A DNA stretch of 64,000 nucleotides. It comes from Ampelomyces quisqualis. Taxonomy: Eukaryota > Ascomycota > Dothideomycetes > Pleosporales > Phaeosphaeriaceae. Positions 24,881 through 37,589 of this stretch are shown here, piece after piece (within the stretch, counting starts at the first letter, position 1; every line of letters starts with the position of its first letter). The notes below the pieces were generated by a model. The model saw only the letters and a program-made list of their open reading frames with translations, was not told the origin of the DNA and did not search any database. Both the position numbers and the translations under genes were made by a program. The stretch spans positions 1,984,001-2,048,000 of the forward strand of contig JAGTXZ010000020.1 of assembly GCA_018398575.1 (NCBI GenBank), read 5' to 3'.

Positions 24881-26560
24881 TTGCAACTTGTAAAATCACA
24901 GATAATTATAAACATAACTCCTAAACCAAAGATTAAGCAATCTAGCAAAATTGAAAAATCTAGTTATAACCTAAGGACACAAAGTAAGAAGTCTTCAGTT
25001 GCAACTTATAACAAAAAGGTTAGAAAGCTTCAAGCAGAGCGTAAAAAATTGCTTAAGGCATAGTTACAAGGGTTGTTAACCCCTAATAACAACCAAAGAC
25101 TTGTAGTAATAAATTCAGAATTGGAAAAGTATGCAGCTACTATAGCACATGCAAATATAGTAACCAGTAAAGAATTTAAGTCTAGCGCGGCAGTAGAACA
25201 GCCTGTTATCAATTTAAATACAACTAATACAAATACAACTAATACTAAGATAGGCGGAATAGATATAGGCAGAACAGATACAAGTAGATTAAATGCAACT
25301 AGACCAAATACAACTAGACCAAATACAACTAAACCAAATGCAACTAGACTAAATGCTGCTTAGTCTAATATAACAAGGTTTAACGCTACTAGATTTAATG
25401 CTACTATAGCAAATACAACAGATCTAGAAATCTAGGAAAGTTCTTTATAGCAGAGGGAAATAAAAGGAAAGATAAAAGAGAAACCTACAAAAGATTTAAA
25501 CTCTTTAACAAATAGGCTTGTAGATAATCTTAATATAGTATAGGATATCAATTTCAATAATTACTATGTAGACTCCTTGTTAGAAAAAGTTTCAAAAGAA
25601 GCCTTTAGTTACATTATAAAAAGCTCTTAAGCTCGCTACTGTGTTAGGTATAGGTCTGCGGAAGCTTATAGTGCTTGTTTTGAATCAGCCCTTCTAAATA
25701 GGTCTAGATACAAGAATAACAGAGATGTTTCCTAAGGCAGCAATTGCATAGTAGAGAAAATTGTACAATATTATAAAGACAAGAAATTGCTACTTTCTAT
25801 AAACATACTTAGTAGAGTAAAGATTCTATTAGTGTACTAGGACTCTAAGATAGGCGTTAGACACAAGGCTGAGATTAACATACTAGATCCTAATTTCCTA
25901 GAAAGACGTCCTTACACCTAGTGCTTTATCTTCCTAGACCCTAAGCTCTATATAGCATACAACCTAGTAAATAAGACTAGTTATAGTTATAAAACTAGAT
26001 TAATAATAAAACTTCTTATAAAAGGAAATAATAACTACTAAAAGTCTATTACTCTCTACAATATTGCAGTTAGACTTAAGAATGCTTTTGAGGCAAGATA
26101 GATAAGTAGGATGCTAGAAAGACCTAAGCTACTCTGTAAGCTAGTCTACAAGAGAAAAATTAGGTCTTGCTAGACTAAGTTGCTGTCTGCTGCTAGTAAA
26201 CTGTTAGCAAGTTTAACGCTTGTAAAGCCTAAGATCTTATATTGTTAACCTACACCTTTAGCAGAGTCCTGCAGGACCAAGTTGCTGTCTGCTGCTGCTA
26301 ACTTGTTAGCAAGCTTAACATTTATAAAGCCTAAGATCTTATCTAGTTAGCCTCTATCTCTACTAGAGGCGCAGAACACGCAGGCTTCTACAAGCACAAA
26401 GTCTAGAATATCTTTAAGGCAAAAGTTTTACTCTAAATTTTTAGATCTCTTTAGTCTTTTGGAAAATGTAACGTATGCAGACTTAACTAAAAAACAGTAG
26501 CTTCTCTACCCTGCGCAGTTTACAAAATAAAAGGTAGTAAATTTTTAAGAAAGGTTTTAA
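24881..26560 (+). pseudogene. Unassigned decayed ORF with Asn-Thr pentapeptide repeats and 34-residue duplication
   Basis: A single frame starts at ATG 24,881 and runs about 550 codons, interrupted essentially by TAG codons. The open pieces 24,881-25,063 and 25,073-25,363 are in the same frame, separated by one TAG. The order is: a basic N-terminus with a Lys/Arg/Glu-rich helix (KKVRKLQAERKKLLKA), then a low-complexity N-[AT]-T-R-[LPF] pentapeptide array (about 25,215-25,420, 15-bp DNA period), then a mixed region. Next is an in-frame tandem duplication of 34 residues (102-bp offset, 26,168-26,371). No family was recognised. A transposon gag-like or accessory protein is possible but unproven. 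Confidence 0.45.
26168..26371 (+). repeat. Tandem duplication, two units of 102 bp
   Basis: AAGTTGCTGTCTGC begins at 26,177 and again at 26,279, and GCCTAAGATCTTAT recurs at the same 102-bp offset. The multiple of three keeps the host frame. Confidence 0.8.
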
Positions 26561-26839
26561 ACTAGTGTCTACTCCTTTTTATAGTAGTGCAATGTTCTAT
26601 AGTAAGGCGTTTGTATCTAAGTAATATAATAAGACTAATAGTTAAATTTATATCTATATCTACGTTTTTTTAAGATAGACCTTACTGCTTTGCTGTCTCT
26701 GAATATATTTATAATAGTTATTAAAGCTTTTTAGCAGCTCCCTTGCTACTCTTGATTAGGCGTATTACAAATTGATTCAATTGTCTCTAAGGGACTCCTT
26801 TTCTAACACGCGCACACGCTGTATAGGGCTTAGAGTACG

Positions 26840-27710
26840 TTGCGCGTAAGCTTTCGTTAGGAAAATACAACGTTGGCGACATCCGCGACATTGGCGACAC
26901 TGTCAGAACAGTTGACCAGACGGTTCTTAACCGTACTCGACTGTCCCTAGGGTTCCCTATTTGTTCTGGCCGCCTAATTAGACTGAAACGCTCAAATTAA
27001 TCTGCCTGATCCACTGGACCCACCTGCCCCACCCGCGCCATTACGTCATTATCCTAAAAACCAAAAATATAGAGCTTGATTTTCTCTTTAAAACGTACTT
27101 TTCAGATTTCTTATAGCTGCTCTCGTTGTTGAGATGCAAGGCAGTAAAGTTTGTAGAGTTTTAAAGTTCTTTGCCAAGGCTTGTTTTTGCTAAAGCTCTA
27201 GCACTTTAACTAGATAATATATTATATTTTTTATTAAAGAAATAGTAACTAAAGTGTAGATTTTACTTTAGGACATTTTATTATAGTATATTATATAGGG
27301 GGTGCGTAGATCTATTGTGTTGAACATACTTAAAGTTTTTTTAAAAAAGTTTATAACTTCAACGCGCTATATCTCAATAACTAGAGCAGCTACAAAAATT
27401 CTGAATAGTGCATTTTAAAGAGGGAATTCCGCTCTATATTTTGTATTTTTAGGTTACTTACGTAATTATGAAAATACAGCAATACAGTCACGTGAGTAAA
27501 ATTGGCAACATTGGCGACACTAGCGACTCTGTCAGATCTGGCGACTCTGTTAGGTTGCTGTCAGGTTGCTGTTAGGTCGCTAGCGACCAGAAGTGAGTAG
27601 GGTAACTTTGGCGAATTGTCTAGTAGACAGTATCGCTGTTGGGCTGCCGCGAGTCGCGGCGATTGGGCTGATTAGATTAATCTTAAATTTTCCTAACGTT
27701 AAAGCGTGAT
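26840..27710. other. Less AT-rich island with GGCGAC repeats and a foldback core
   Basis: Composition changes abruptly relative to both flanks, with normal-looking GC-containing words and few TAG triplets. Short GGCGAC/GCGACT repeats occur on both sides: 26,873-26,905, and 27,510-27,600 with GTCAGGTTGCTGTTAGG variants. A GTTAGGAAAAT block at 26,854-26,864 recurs inverted near 27,690-27,700. No ORF or RNA gene was recognised. It may be a younger insertion that escaped most RIP. Confidence 0.55.
27043..27475. repeat. Foldback / MITE-like inverted repeat, arms about 100 bp
   Basis: The left arm, about 27,043-27,137 (ATTACGTCATTATCCTAAAA ... GTTGTTGAGAT), matches the reverse complement of about 27,373-27,475 (AATTACGTAAGTAACCTAAAA ... 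GTTATTGAGAT) along its whole length with scattered mismatches. The spacer is about 235 bp and AT-rich. No transposase inside. A non-autonomous foldback or MITE is the simplest reading; the target duplication is not clear. Confidence 0.7.
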
Positions 27711-27989
27711 TTGGTTATTAATTAGATACTTTTTACTCTAGACTTAGGTTTCTCTTCTTCTTATAATAGCCCGATTTAGTCTAATTGCTTTACATGTGCA
27801 GTTCTTAAAGACATGTCTACTTACTAGACGCTACCTCTAATGTTTTCCTACACGAATAGTACTATAGAAATTGTTCTACAAATTAGTAGAATACTAATGT
27901 AAGTATTAAGGATCTTATTACAAGCTGTTAATAACTAGGCTACAGCTACTATTTTCTTTTTAGTAATGTAATTATGCTCTTTCTACTAG
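27711..27989. other. AT-rich stretch, nothing recognised
   Basis: Low-complexity, stop-dense sequence without repeats or motifs that I could support. Confidence 0.5.
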
Positions 27990-28470
27990 GATTTAGGATA
28001 ATTATAGGTAATGCAAGTAAGCGAAATTTCTGTCTAGACATACTGCTGTCCTTATAGGCTTACGACGAAAAAAGTACAACAACCCTTACTAAAAAAGCTA
28101 TTGGATTCAATTGCCTAAACTATAGTAGCAATGCTAAAGAATCTTTAACCTATTATCTGCTCTTAAACAAAATATTTGTTAATTTAAACTGCGCAAATAG
28201 CCTTTAGCTAGAGCTAATATTTCTATTATGCTAGGATAGCGTTTCTCTTGACACTAATAATCATAAGTCTTACGTAGCCTATTCTAATCTTGTTATAGAG
28301 GGTAAATGTCCTGTAGGCTACAAGACTTATATTTCTGCTCTATTATACGAAACGATTTGAAATACAACAGTCTTTAGGAACATCTTAGGGTATTTTCTAC
28401 TAAGTAACGGCAACCAAATAGGTAAGATTAGTAGCGTTCTAATCAAACATTAACTTATATATTTTTAGGT
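27990..28470 (+). pseudogene. Unassigned decayed reading frame
   Basis: A plus frame of about 160 codons reads through three or four TAG/TGA stops, with well-mixed amino-acid composition (pieces such as KKAIGFNCLNYSSN and VIEGKCPVGYKTYISALL). No domain is recognised. It ends in a TAA near 28,455. Confidence 0.35.
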
Positions 28471-31400
28471 TCTAGCTACTATAGGGATTTCTAAAATGGC
28501 TAGAATATAGCTACACTGCAGCAGGCAATTAGTAGCTGCACAAATTTATCAGGCGTTATAGAAGACTACTCTGTCTTTTCTCTGTAGCCTATATCTTAAG
28601 CAGTCTAATGCACTCTATTACTACTACTAGTAGTTGCTAACAAAAGCTGTGTTAGACCTTAGTTAGGTCTATGCAGTTATATTTCTTTATAAGAAAGAAA
28701 GAATAGCGTTAGTTTACTTCTTTATACTTACAGAAGCTTATTTTACTATTTAGTTAGTAACTTTATAGTTAAAAAAATGTTTATTAACATTGAGTTAGCT
28801 CTGTCTAAAGTTTGCAAGAGACTCTTTAAGTAATCCTAAGCGCTAAATTAATTTATTTACATTTAGTCCTGCCCTTTACTGCTCTATAATATTTGGTTTA
28901 ATAAGTTATTGTCCTATTTGTTCTTATTGCTAGATAAGCTGCTGCTATAATTGCTAAAGTTATTTTCGCTAGAATCTAGATTATCCTTAACCTCAGACTT
29001 TACAAATTGCACCTTCTTAACTTCCCTATTACTACTTATCTAGATCTCTTTCTGTACAGTATTAGGTGCTATTAGCCTTTCTTTGTACTTGTAAGCCTTC
29101 TAGTGCGCTACATATATTTAAAGGATAGAGCAAGAACTTTCTAGCTTACCTGCATTAGGTACCTTATTAGCTAGCTCTAGCTTCTTATTATTAGCTTAGA
29201 GTTCTTAACCTAGTATATACTAATGTTTCGCAAGGTAAGAAGCTGCCTAATAATTTTTGTACACAAAGTGCTCTTTGCAGTGTAGAGACTTATAGAGCGC
29301 TGCTCTGTGCTTAAATTAATAGCCTAGCGCAGCAAAATATTAATCCTGCTTCTCTAATTAATTAAGGTATAGCTATGCCTGTTTTGTTAGATATTTATCC
29401 TTAAACAGTTCTTCTATCTTGTCCTAAAGCTCCTTAGACTGTTTAAGATCCTTTATACAGATGCTCTTATCTAGAATAGCAAATAGGGCGCGCTTGAAAT
29501 CAGATATTAGACTTAATGTTACATTTTTATGCTTAGCATTATAAGTTGCTGCAAGGTTAATAAGCTTAGCCTGCACTTTAGATACAATTAAATCTATTTT
29601 AGTGCTCTTTAAGAGAATTTCTATTCAGCTCTTCTTTCTTAACTGTATAGACACAGCTGTATTTGTAGTGCAGTAAGTGCGCGTTAAGAATTGTAAGGCT
29701 AGTACCTTTCTGCAGGCCTTATAACCTGCTGCATAGATTTAGATAGCTATCTACTTAATTAGTCCTTTTGAACCACGCATATTAGGAGAGTAGTCCTTGT
29801 ATTATAGATAAAGTACTCTTTCGCGATAAAATCTATTTACTTTCTAATAACTGTTAGGTGTTTAGAGGCGTTGTTCTAGCGCCAAGAGAACAATGTTACA
29901 AGTAACGTTACTAGCAAGGCCTGTAGTAGAAAGACTACTATAACTTCTGGGATTGTGCTAGGTACAGCAGGTGCGACAGGTTTACATATTTCTTTATTCC
30001 TAACTAGCCTGTTACTTTACTTGCCTTTACTCTTGTAGGATAACAGTACCAATACAACGCAAAATTTCTCTGCGCCTACTAAGCCTAGTCTTCCTTTCTC
30101 TAGCATATTAAGTTTAAGAGATAATAAGCACAATGTAGTATTGTACAAAGTCCTGTCTATAATAGCTGTTTCTATACTTTCTATAGCTCTAGTGCTCTAA
30201 GCAGGCATCTTAAGATTGTAACAAGATATAGTTAATAGTACCTTTTAGCTAGTAACTAGCCTTACAGGCTGTAGAAAGAGTACAGGAAAGAGGAAAGGCA
30301 TAGGTAACAATCTACTGCCTTAGCCAAAGTATTTTTAGTCCTATTTAGGGTAGCTTGTGTACTACTATCTACATATATAGCCTGCCTTAGATAGCTAATA
30401 CAATAAAAACCTTCTCTTCTCTTTACATATTTATAAGACTAGGAAATTCTTTAATTTGAATTCTTTTACCAAATATACAGCTAATACGTTAAGCTCTTGC
30501 TACGCTACAATTAGCACTAGGCAATAAAGTTAGCTAATTTAAGAAGTATAACAAGAGTTACAGTAATCTTTAGAGAGCTAGAACACTTTACCAAAACAAC
30601 AAACTTAAAGGAGCCTGCAATACCTGTTAGTAGCAGGATTAAGGTTAACCAGCTGGTACAGAATTTGGCAGAATCTCTGCCGCTTGCTATAGGGGAAGAA
30701 TACCCTAAGGATACTAAAATCATTTGTTAACTTTAAGTCCTAGCAGGAGAAAGATTATAGAAACATTTTGTGTCATATAATAGAATGCAGCTAACAATTG
30801 TTAGAGGCGTAGGCTAAACTTTTACTAGTGTTGCTAAGGCTTCTGGCTGCCTCTGTAGTATTATAAGAGACTTAAACAGTCTATTAGAATAAACTAGAGC
30901 TGTATCTATGCAAAGAATCTGTTTAAGTGCAGTTACGCTTACAGAAGATTAACTGCAAATTGTAGTTTATACATAAATAGTAGATGCTGTCTTCTGCACT
31001 AAACCTGTTACAATAGAGATTATCTTTGCGCATAGAGACCAACCAAGCGCAAAGAAGAAAAAGACCTGCGATTCTAGATAATAGGATCTGAAGGATTTAA
31101 CAGTAAAATTTGTCTATAAAAAGCAAGGCTGTGATGTGCTTTTGCTTATATTACTACAATAAACAATTGTTTTTTGGCAGCAGATCTGCTACTTTGGTTC
31201 CAGGTCTTTTGTATTGCTTAAACTGTGTCCTTTTTTAGGCTCTTAAGCTGTTTAACAGAGGACAACCTTCTACTTTTAGGCTTTTCTATTATACAATTTT
31301 CCTGCTCTGCTAGTTTTAATAACAGGTCTCTCTGCACTTCTAGGCTTCTCTTAACTTTGTATATATTACGCAGATTTTTCCTGCTAATCTGTTCCCTGAT

Positions 31401-32220
31401 ATAGCCCTTGTTATTAAATATTCTGCCTTAATACCTTTTCTGCTACTCTATCTAGCGAGAATAGCTATTGTGTTTAATAAAATCTTGCAGAGACTTCTTA
31501 AGTCTCTAGTCTACAGGCATAATAAGAGACTTTTAGTTACGTAAACGCAGGCTACTTATAAATGCTTAACGCTGTAGAGGTAAGTCTTTGTAAATTGTGC
31601 TAAGTTTGTCTAGCAGGCTAATTTATGTTTATATAGGTAGAAATTTACAAGCTAACTCGCACTAGAATTAAGCTAACTGGCTGCAACCTAAAATTTATTA
31701 TTAGAGTTTATTACATTATACTCTTATGCACTTGCAGCTTCTAGATTCTATAAGTAGGCAACCTTTAGTTCTGTGCTAAGCTTTTCTTGTTTGGTTATAA
31801 CAAGGTTAGGTAGGCAGCTTTTTAAACAGGCAGAAAGCAGTAACTTATAGTAACTTATAAATATGCCTATAAACCAGGATTTATAATAGCTACTATAAGG
31901 AGCCTTTTATACACTCTGTAAGTTTCTGCGCACTTTATATTAGTATTTATCTAGCTGCCCTTGCTCTTTCTCTAAGCTTAATTATTGCTATAGAATTATT
32001 ACTCTACTTGTTATGCGCTGCTTACTCCTAGTATGTATAATTATAGCGTTATAAGAAAACTGTCTCTAACAATAACTAGGGAGGCATAGATAATAAATTG
32101 CTGCTGACTTATGCCTAGACTAGGATAACAGAAGCAGAAGAAGATGTAGGTTAACTTTACTTAGACAAAAACTGCTAATTCTAGGCAGTTTATATACACT
32201 AGCAAAGCCTTTCTGTCTCT
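28471..32220. other. AT-rich degraded repeats, mixed-strand remnants
   Basis: Readable plus-strand stretches occur at about 28,480-28,900 and 30,380-31,150. A Lys/Leu/Gln-rich minus frame lies at about 29,150-29,650. The short minus-strand ORF at 30,517-30,723 is opposite a longer decayed plus frame and is probably its shadow. Mixed orientation suggests more than one relic. No LTR pair, inverted terminal repeat or catalytic motif was found. Confidence 0.4.
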
Positions 32221-32229
32221 TCTTGTATC

Positions 32230-33345
32230 TGTTAAGGGTAAATATCTTAATTCTATCTAAGCAGAGCTCTTACTGCACAGGCTGTTGTTTAACAGTTCTA
32301 ATAGTTCTTTAATTGTTAATACTAGAATACTATACAGTTACTTGTTTTATGCAAACACTGCTGTAGGCCTCTAGCTATATAGTACTTACCTAGACATATA
32401 GAACTTTAGGTCTTGTTATAAACATGTTGTAGTGCAGTTATTAACATTAGATACCTATAATCTTCCTTTAACTAACTATTTAGCTTATAATAAAGAAATC
32501 TAAGGGGAGATATGTAACTACATAGTAAACTCTGTTTTAAGAGCTAGAGATTTCCTAGAGGCTTCTAATAGAGCTTTTCCGCAAGCAATTAACACTGTAG
32601 ATCTTTTCTTATTCTAGAAAAGATTTGGTTCCTTGTCGCCATCTCTGCTCTCTTTAGACTAGCATAGAAGTCTAGCAATAAAAACGAAATTTACATTACT
32701 AGAGGAAGTAACAGTTACTTATTAGGTCTATTCTTATACTTAGTTATGCAATCTCTTTAGGGAAGATTACAAAAAGCTAAAGCGTATTACTAAGATTAGT
32801 AATAAATCTTTCTAAAAGGATACAAAAGAATTTATAGATCTTTTCTGCTATAGGTAGACCTTAGAAAATCTCTGGTCCTGTCTTCTAGAGGAGAATCCAA
32901 CTTCTAAAGGTTCCTTAACAGAGAGAATACTCAAGAGCCTGCATTATACAGAGACAATTAAATTTAAGTCTGCTATTAATCCTGCAAAGCTTAGAATAGC
33001 AAGAATCCTTCTCTACTACTATTTTAAGCAGAAGTGTATTAATTTAAGGAAAGACCTAAAGATAGTAAGCTACCTTTCTTAGGGTAAAGGCATAGCTAGC
33101 GTAGCAAATAATGCAATCCTAGAGAAAATATACAGTTATAACAATTAAATTACTAGCAAAAAGACATGGCGAAAGCAAGCTAGTAGATTTGCATAGTATA
33201 AAAGGATTAGAAAGAGGTAGTCTTTTGTTGCTTATTATCTTAGAGTTAGGATTATTCTTACTTGCAGTTATAATCTAGCTACTTATGTGTAAGATACAAA
33301 ATCACTTTTTATATTATCTTACCTGCTAACAAAACTTCTAGTACT
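32230..33345 (+). pseudogene. Unassigned decayed ORF of about 370 codons
   Basis: One plus frame runs from about 32,230 to 33,345 with roughly a dozen stops, almost all TAG with a few TAA, so the original protein was at least 370 residues. It contains a segment rich in basic and aromatic residues near the end (KKTWRKQASRFAQYKR, about 33,160-33,205) and a Leu-rich C-terminal part. I do not recognise the family. The unusually long legibility makes it the best unassigned relic in the block. The minus-strand ORF at 33,309-33,539 overlaps its tail and is not supported as a gene. Confidence 0.45.
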
Positions 33346-33719
33346 AGTCCTAAGTTCTTATTAGATACAGACTTAGTAATTCTTGTAACGTACTTGCTGT
33401 ATAGATACTCTAAAGGCGTCTGAATTAGTAGACTAGTAGATCCTCTAGTTATATCAATACTAAAGGAAGTTGCGCTAGACTCTAATTTAATAGTAGCTAC
33501 TATAGCAAGTAAAGTTAATAAATATAAACAAGAGAACAAGAGGTCCTACTTTTAGCTTTAACACAACTAGCAGCCTTTAGAACACATAGGACAGTTTACT
33601 CTAGTAATTTCTGTACTTAAATAGTATAATAATAGCTGTTCTTTACAAATATCAGACACGTTTAAACCTAAAATTAGCCTAATGTTCTTGTTAGTAGAGT
33701 GTTGTTTTTAGTCTGCGCA

Positions 33720-34057
33720 GAAAGTTTCTAGAAGTAGAGTATTGTTAAGAGCAAGGAATTTCTAGAAGCAGAGCGTTTACATAAATAGAGCGTTTTCAGA
33801 AGCAGAGCGTTTTCAGGAGCAGAGCGTTTTTAGGAGCAGAGCGTTTTTAGGAACAGAGCGTTCCTAGGAGCAGACTATTTTTAGAAGTAGAGTGTTTTTA
33901 GAAGTAGACTATTTTTAGGAGCAGAGCGTTTTTAGAAGCAGAGCGTTTTTAGGAGTAGAGCGTTTCTAGGAGCAGAGTGTTTTTAGGAGCAGAGCATTTT
34001 TAGAAGCGGAGCGTTTTTAGGAGCAGAGCGTTTCTAGAAGCAGAGCGTTTTTAGGAA
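33720..34057 (+). repeat. 17-bp minisatellite, about 19 units, forward array
   Basis: Tandem units of GAGCGTTTTTAGGAGCA with variants (AGAAGCA, AGGAACA, TTCTAG). The units remain phased for about 335 bp. Confidence 0.9.
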
Positions 34058-34063
34058 TAACCT

Positions 34064-34215
34064 GCTCCTAGAAACTGTCTGCTCCTAAAAACGCTCTGTT
34101 CCTAAAAACGCTCTGCTTCTAAAAACGCTCTGCTCCTAAAAACGCTCTGCTCCTAAAAACGCTTTGCTTCTGAAAACGCTCTGCTCCTAGAAACACTCTG
34201 ATTTGGAAAACGCTT
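34064..34215 (-). repeat. 17-bp minisatellite, about 8 units, inverted array
   Basis: The same unit in reverse complement (TGCTCCTAAAAACGCTC), starting a few bases after the forward array ends. The two arrays face each other and can form a long imperfect hairpin. Sequence decays towards 34,230. Confidence 0.9.
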
Positions 34216-34229
34216 TGAAACGCTATGTA

Positions 34230-37060
34230 AAGAAGTATTATACTGCTAAAATTACTCTTAAACATAAGCTTTTAAGAAGCTAGCTCTAGCTAGTAGAAAA
34301 CTCTGCTCTTAGATTCTTATACCTACTTTATAGAAAGCTTAGCAAATTCGCACTTTAATCTAACGCATTAATACTACTAATATTATTAACAAACTATTTA
34401 CCTTGTTAATATTACTCTTCTCTCCTCTTGTATCTTAATTTAGTAAGAAATAGAAACAGTACGCACTGTAGAAATTAGACTATTAGCACTCTTCTTATTA
34501 CTTAAGCTCTCCTACTATATACCTCTACCTAACCTCTACTAAAGGATAAGTTAGGCCTTCCTAGCAATAATAGCAGGCGTGTTATAGCTAATTATCTTGC
34601 GCTTTGCAACATTATAGCTCTAGCTTACTACTAGGTCCAAGTCCTTAGTAACCTTTGCACTAGCCTAAGGCAGAGCTTTATAATCATAGACCTCTACTTC
34701 CTAAGTTCCCTGCGCTATACTCTAAAACAGCTTTTCTAGGCTATTAGTCTAGGTAAAGGAGCGGCTGTACAGTAGCATACTAAGCACGATTTTGTTAGTA
34801 GGCACGCTAGCAGCAATGTAGTTGTCTAGCGCTGTCTTTGTAGCGAACAGCGTAGAAGAAGGATTTGATTAGAACAAGTAGAAGTTAGCGTTATAGCTAG
34901 TGTTAGTGCCCTAGGGACCAGAGTAGTTATACGCTATCTGTACGTGTATTAATATAACGCAAGATATAGAAGTTACAAGGAATTAAAACTTACAAGATTC
35001 CAAAAGTTAATGTTCTTATCTATAGCAGCAAGGTTTATCTTCTTATAGTTTGTAGGCCTAGCAGGCAATACAATAGTAAGAAGAAGATGCTAGTTATTAG
35101 CAAATTAGGTTAAGTAGTTATTAAGTTATTACTAAGTCTCTGCAAGAAGAGAGACTATATTATTAGGCTGCGCTTTGTTAATAAGATACTCCTAGTTAAT
35201 ATAAAGGCTATTAAAACTAAGATCTGCGAGGAGTTTAATTGCACTACTTACAAATTTTCCTTAGCTCTTGGTTGTTAACGCTGGTGCTGCAAAGTTGGTA
35301 GAGTAGGTCTATCTGCTAATTAACAGGAGCACCTTAAGCTTACAGTTCTGCTTCTTTAGCAGGAATAGCTGCTTAGTAGACCTATAGACATTAGTGCTAG
35401 CATTATTCTAAGAGTTAGCAGGGTAGTGCTTATTAGTATTAGACTAAGTGTCTGTTAAGTAGACTTTGCTAGTCTCTAGTTGTATGTTAGCAAAGGCGTA
35501 GAGAATGTAAGTAAGTTCTTAGCCTAGAAGATCTTAAGGATTGAAATTACAACTATAGATAGCCTGTAATTAGCGTTAGCAAAGTATATCTTAGACATCT
35601 CTTGTACAGTAATTGTTAAACCTAGTTAGTAAAGTAGGCGACATTTCTGTACCCTATTGTAGCTAAAGAGGCATTAGTCTTATTAGTAGTCTGTAATGCT
35701 GTAACGGCCTAAGGAAGTGTAAAGAGAGAAATTAGGACTGCTTCTCTAGTGAGGAGAATATTGCCTAGGAGCATTCCTATAGTATAATAAATTACGCAGA
35801 ATCTAAGTTACAGCTTTGTTTAAGTGCTAAAGCTTAAGATAAAAGGGGTTTTTTAAGTAAATTGTTAACAGTTAGGATATACAAGAGTAATCCTTAGGTT
35901 TGTTTATAAATAAATAATAGCTAATAAAGGCTTAATATAGAGTAGCAGAGCTTAATTAATAGAGAGCACCAAGAAAGTTAAAATAGAAAAGCCGTTTAGC
36001 GTTAAGGCTTTAAGTAACAGCTTCTAGCGTTAATTAGGATTGTCTAATTAACGTTAATTAGGTTTAAAAGACTTGGCAAGGATAAGGTAATTAGATTAAT
36101 TAGAGAAATCAAGACTTTATTACAGGAAGAAGTCTTTGCAGGCTTTGTTAGACTTATTATTCTTGTTTATTGTATTTCCCTTGTATTAGATTCAAATAGT
36201 GTACCTGCAACCCTAGTTACGTCTAGTAATAAGTGTAGGAAGCTGCACTCCTACTTGTCTTCTAACCTAATCTGTTTTCTATAGATGCTGTCCAAACAGT
36301 TATGTATATTAAAGGAGTTGTGCAGAAGAGTTAAAGATAGCAAGGAATACCTTGTTAATAGATTATAGTCTATCTATATTGTTAGTGCTAGCTGCACAAG
36401 ATTTAACGCAGGACGCAGAGTCTTAGGTAATTTATTATAATAGACTGCGCTTAGAATAGGTAGCGAACAGGCAAAGACATTTGCTAAATCTGCTGTTATT
36501 CCCTTGTTTAGACACTAATCTACAATTGAATTAGATCTGCGCTCCTACCAAAAATTTCTTGCAAACTTATACTGTTTTCTAACCTCTTAATAACTAATAA
36601 TGCGTGTAGAAGCTGCTCTATAAGTAACTTATTTTCTTTTCTTAGCTCTATATTCTATAACAATTAATAGGGTATTCTGCTGTAAAATCCTTGTGTTTAA
36701 ACCTGGCATTAAAGAAGCTTAATCTTATCTTTTCTATTTTAGCGTAACTTTTGCTAACTCTCTTAGTTCCTTTTTCTTCTTTGTGCAATTTGGGTAGCAG
36801 TAAGTTTTATAATACTCTGTAGATCTACTTTAGAAGTTTCCTCTATTGCTAGTAGTAGCTACAGAATACCTATGAATTGAGAAAAGAAGGTTAAAGTAAG
36901 GGGCTTTAAGGTTTGTTACAAAGTGCTAAGATCTATAGTCTAAAGACATACATTAATAAAGTAATCCTAGTAGTTAAAGGCACTTCTTCCTAAGAAACAC
37001 GAAACCCTCTCTGTGTATATAAATTATCTAGAAGATTTTATAACTAGGTATAGTGCAGGC
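34230..37060. other. AT-rich degraded sequence, nothing assigned
   Basis: Between about 34,540 and 35,760 both a plus and a minus frame can be read with few stops, so the coding strand cannot be decided. No domain motif was seen. 35,800-37,060 is stop-dense. Confidence 0.45.
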
Positions 37061-37065
37061 TACTG

Positions 37066-37145
37066 TTATTGTTGTGCCTATCTCTGTTGTGCCTATCTAT
37101 TCCTATTGGGCCTGTCCTTGTTATGCCTGTCCTTGTTATGCTTTG
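37066..37145. repeat. Short tandem repeat, about 15-bp period
   Basis: Repeats of TGTTGTGCCTATCTC grading into CTTGTTATGCCTGTC, about five units. Single-base variants between units look like RIP-type C/T changes. Confidence 0.65.
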
Positions 37146-37589
37146 CCGCAAACGCGTTGTAGAAGTTAGTAGTATTAGGTTTAGTTTGTTATTTAAGTAG
37201 CTTGGCTAGACCTTAGTTAGCTAAATCCTTGCTTAATAGCCTTACACTAATAACCTTCTGTTAGTGTTGCAGCAGACACTGTAGAACTTATGCAAGAGTA
37301 TGTTCTATACTAGGACTTGTCTTAGCTCTAGTATTGCGTGTTATTAACGCAAAGGCTTAGCAACGCAGAGTCTTAGAATAACTCCTTGTTAATAGCTAGT
37401 GCTATTATATATCTTGCGGGGTAGAAGTTATAATAAATATAAGTAAGTAGGCTAGCTGCTTATACTGTGTTTTGGCTAGCTCTATACTAATTGCTAGCGT
37501 AGGTAGTTAGGTAGTTACTGCGCTATAGTATTAGCCTTAGTAGCCTATATTTTATTATTGCGTAAGGGTGCTAACAGTGCCTTAGAGTA

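Noticed and set aside
30517..30723. 68-codon minus ORF, hydrophobic
   Set aside because: Opposite a longer decayed plus-strand frame; no independent support.
33720..34215. Regular short repeats resembling a CRISPR array
   Set aside because: Units are contiguous 17-mers without spacers, in a fungal genome, and reverse orientation midway.
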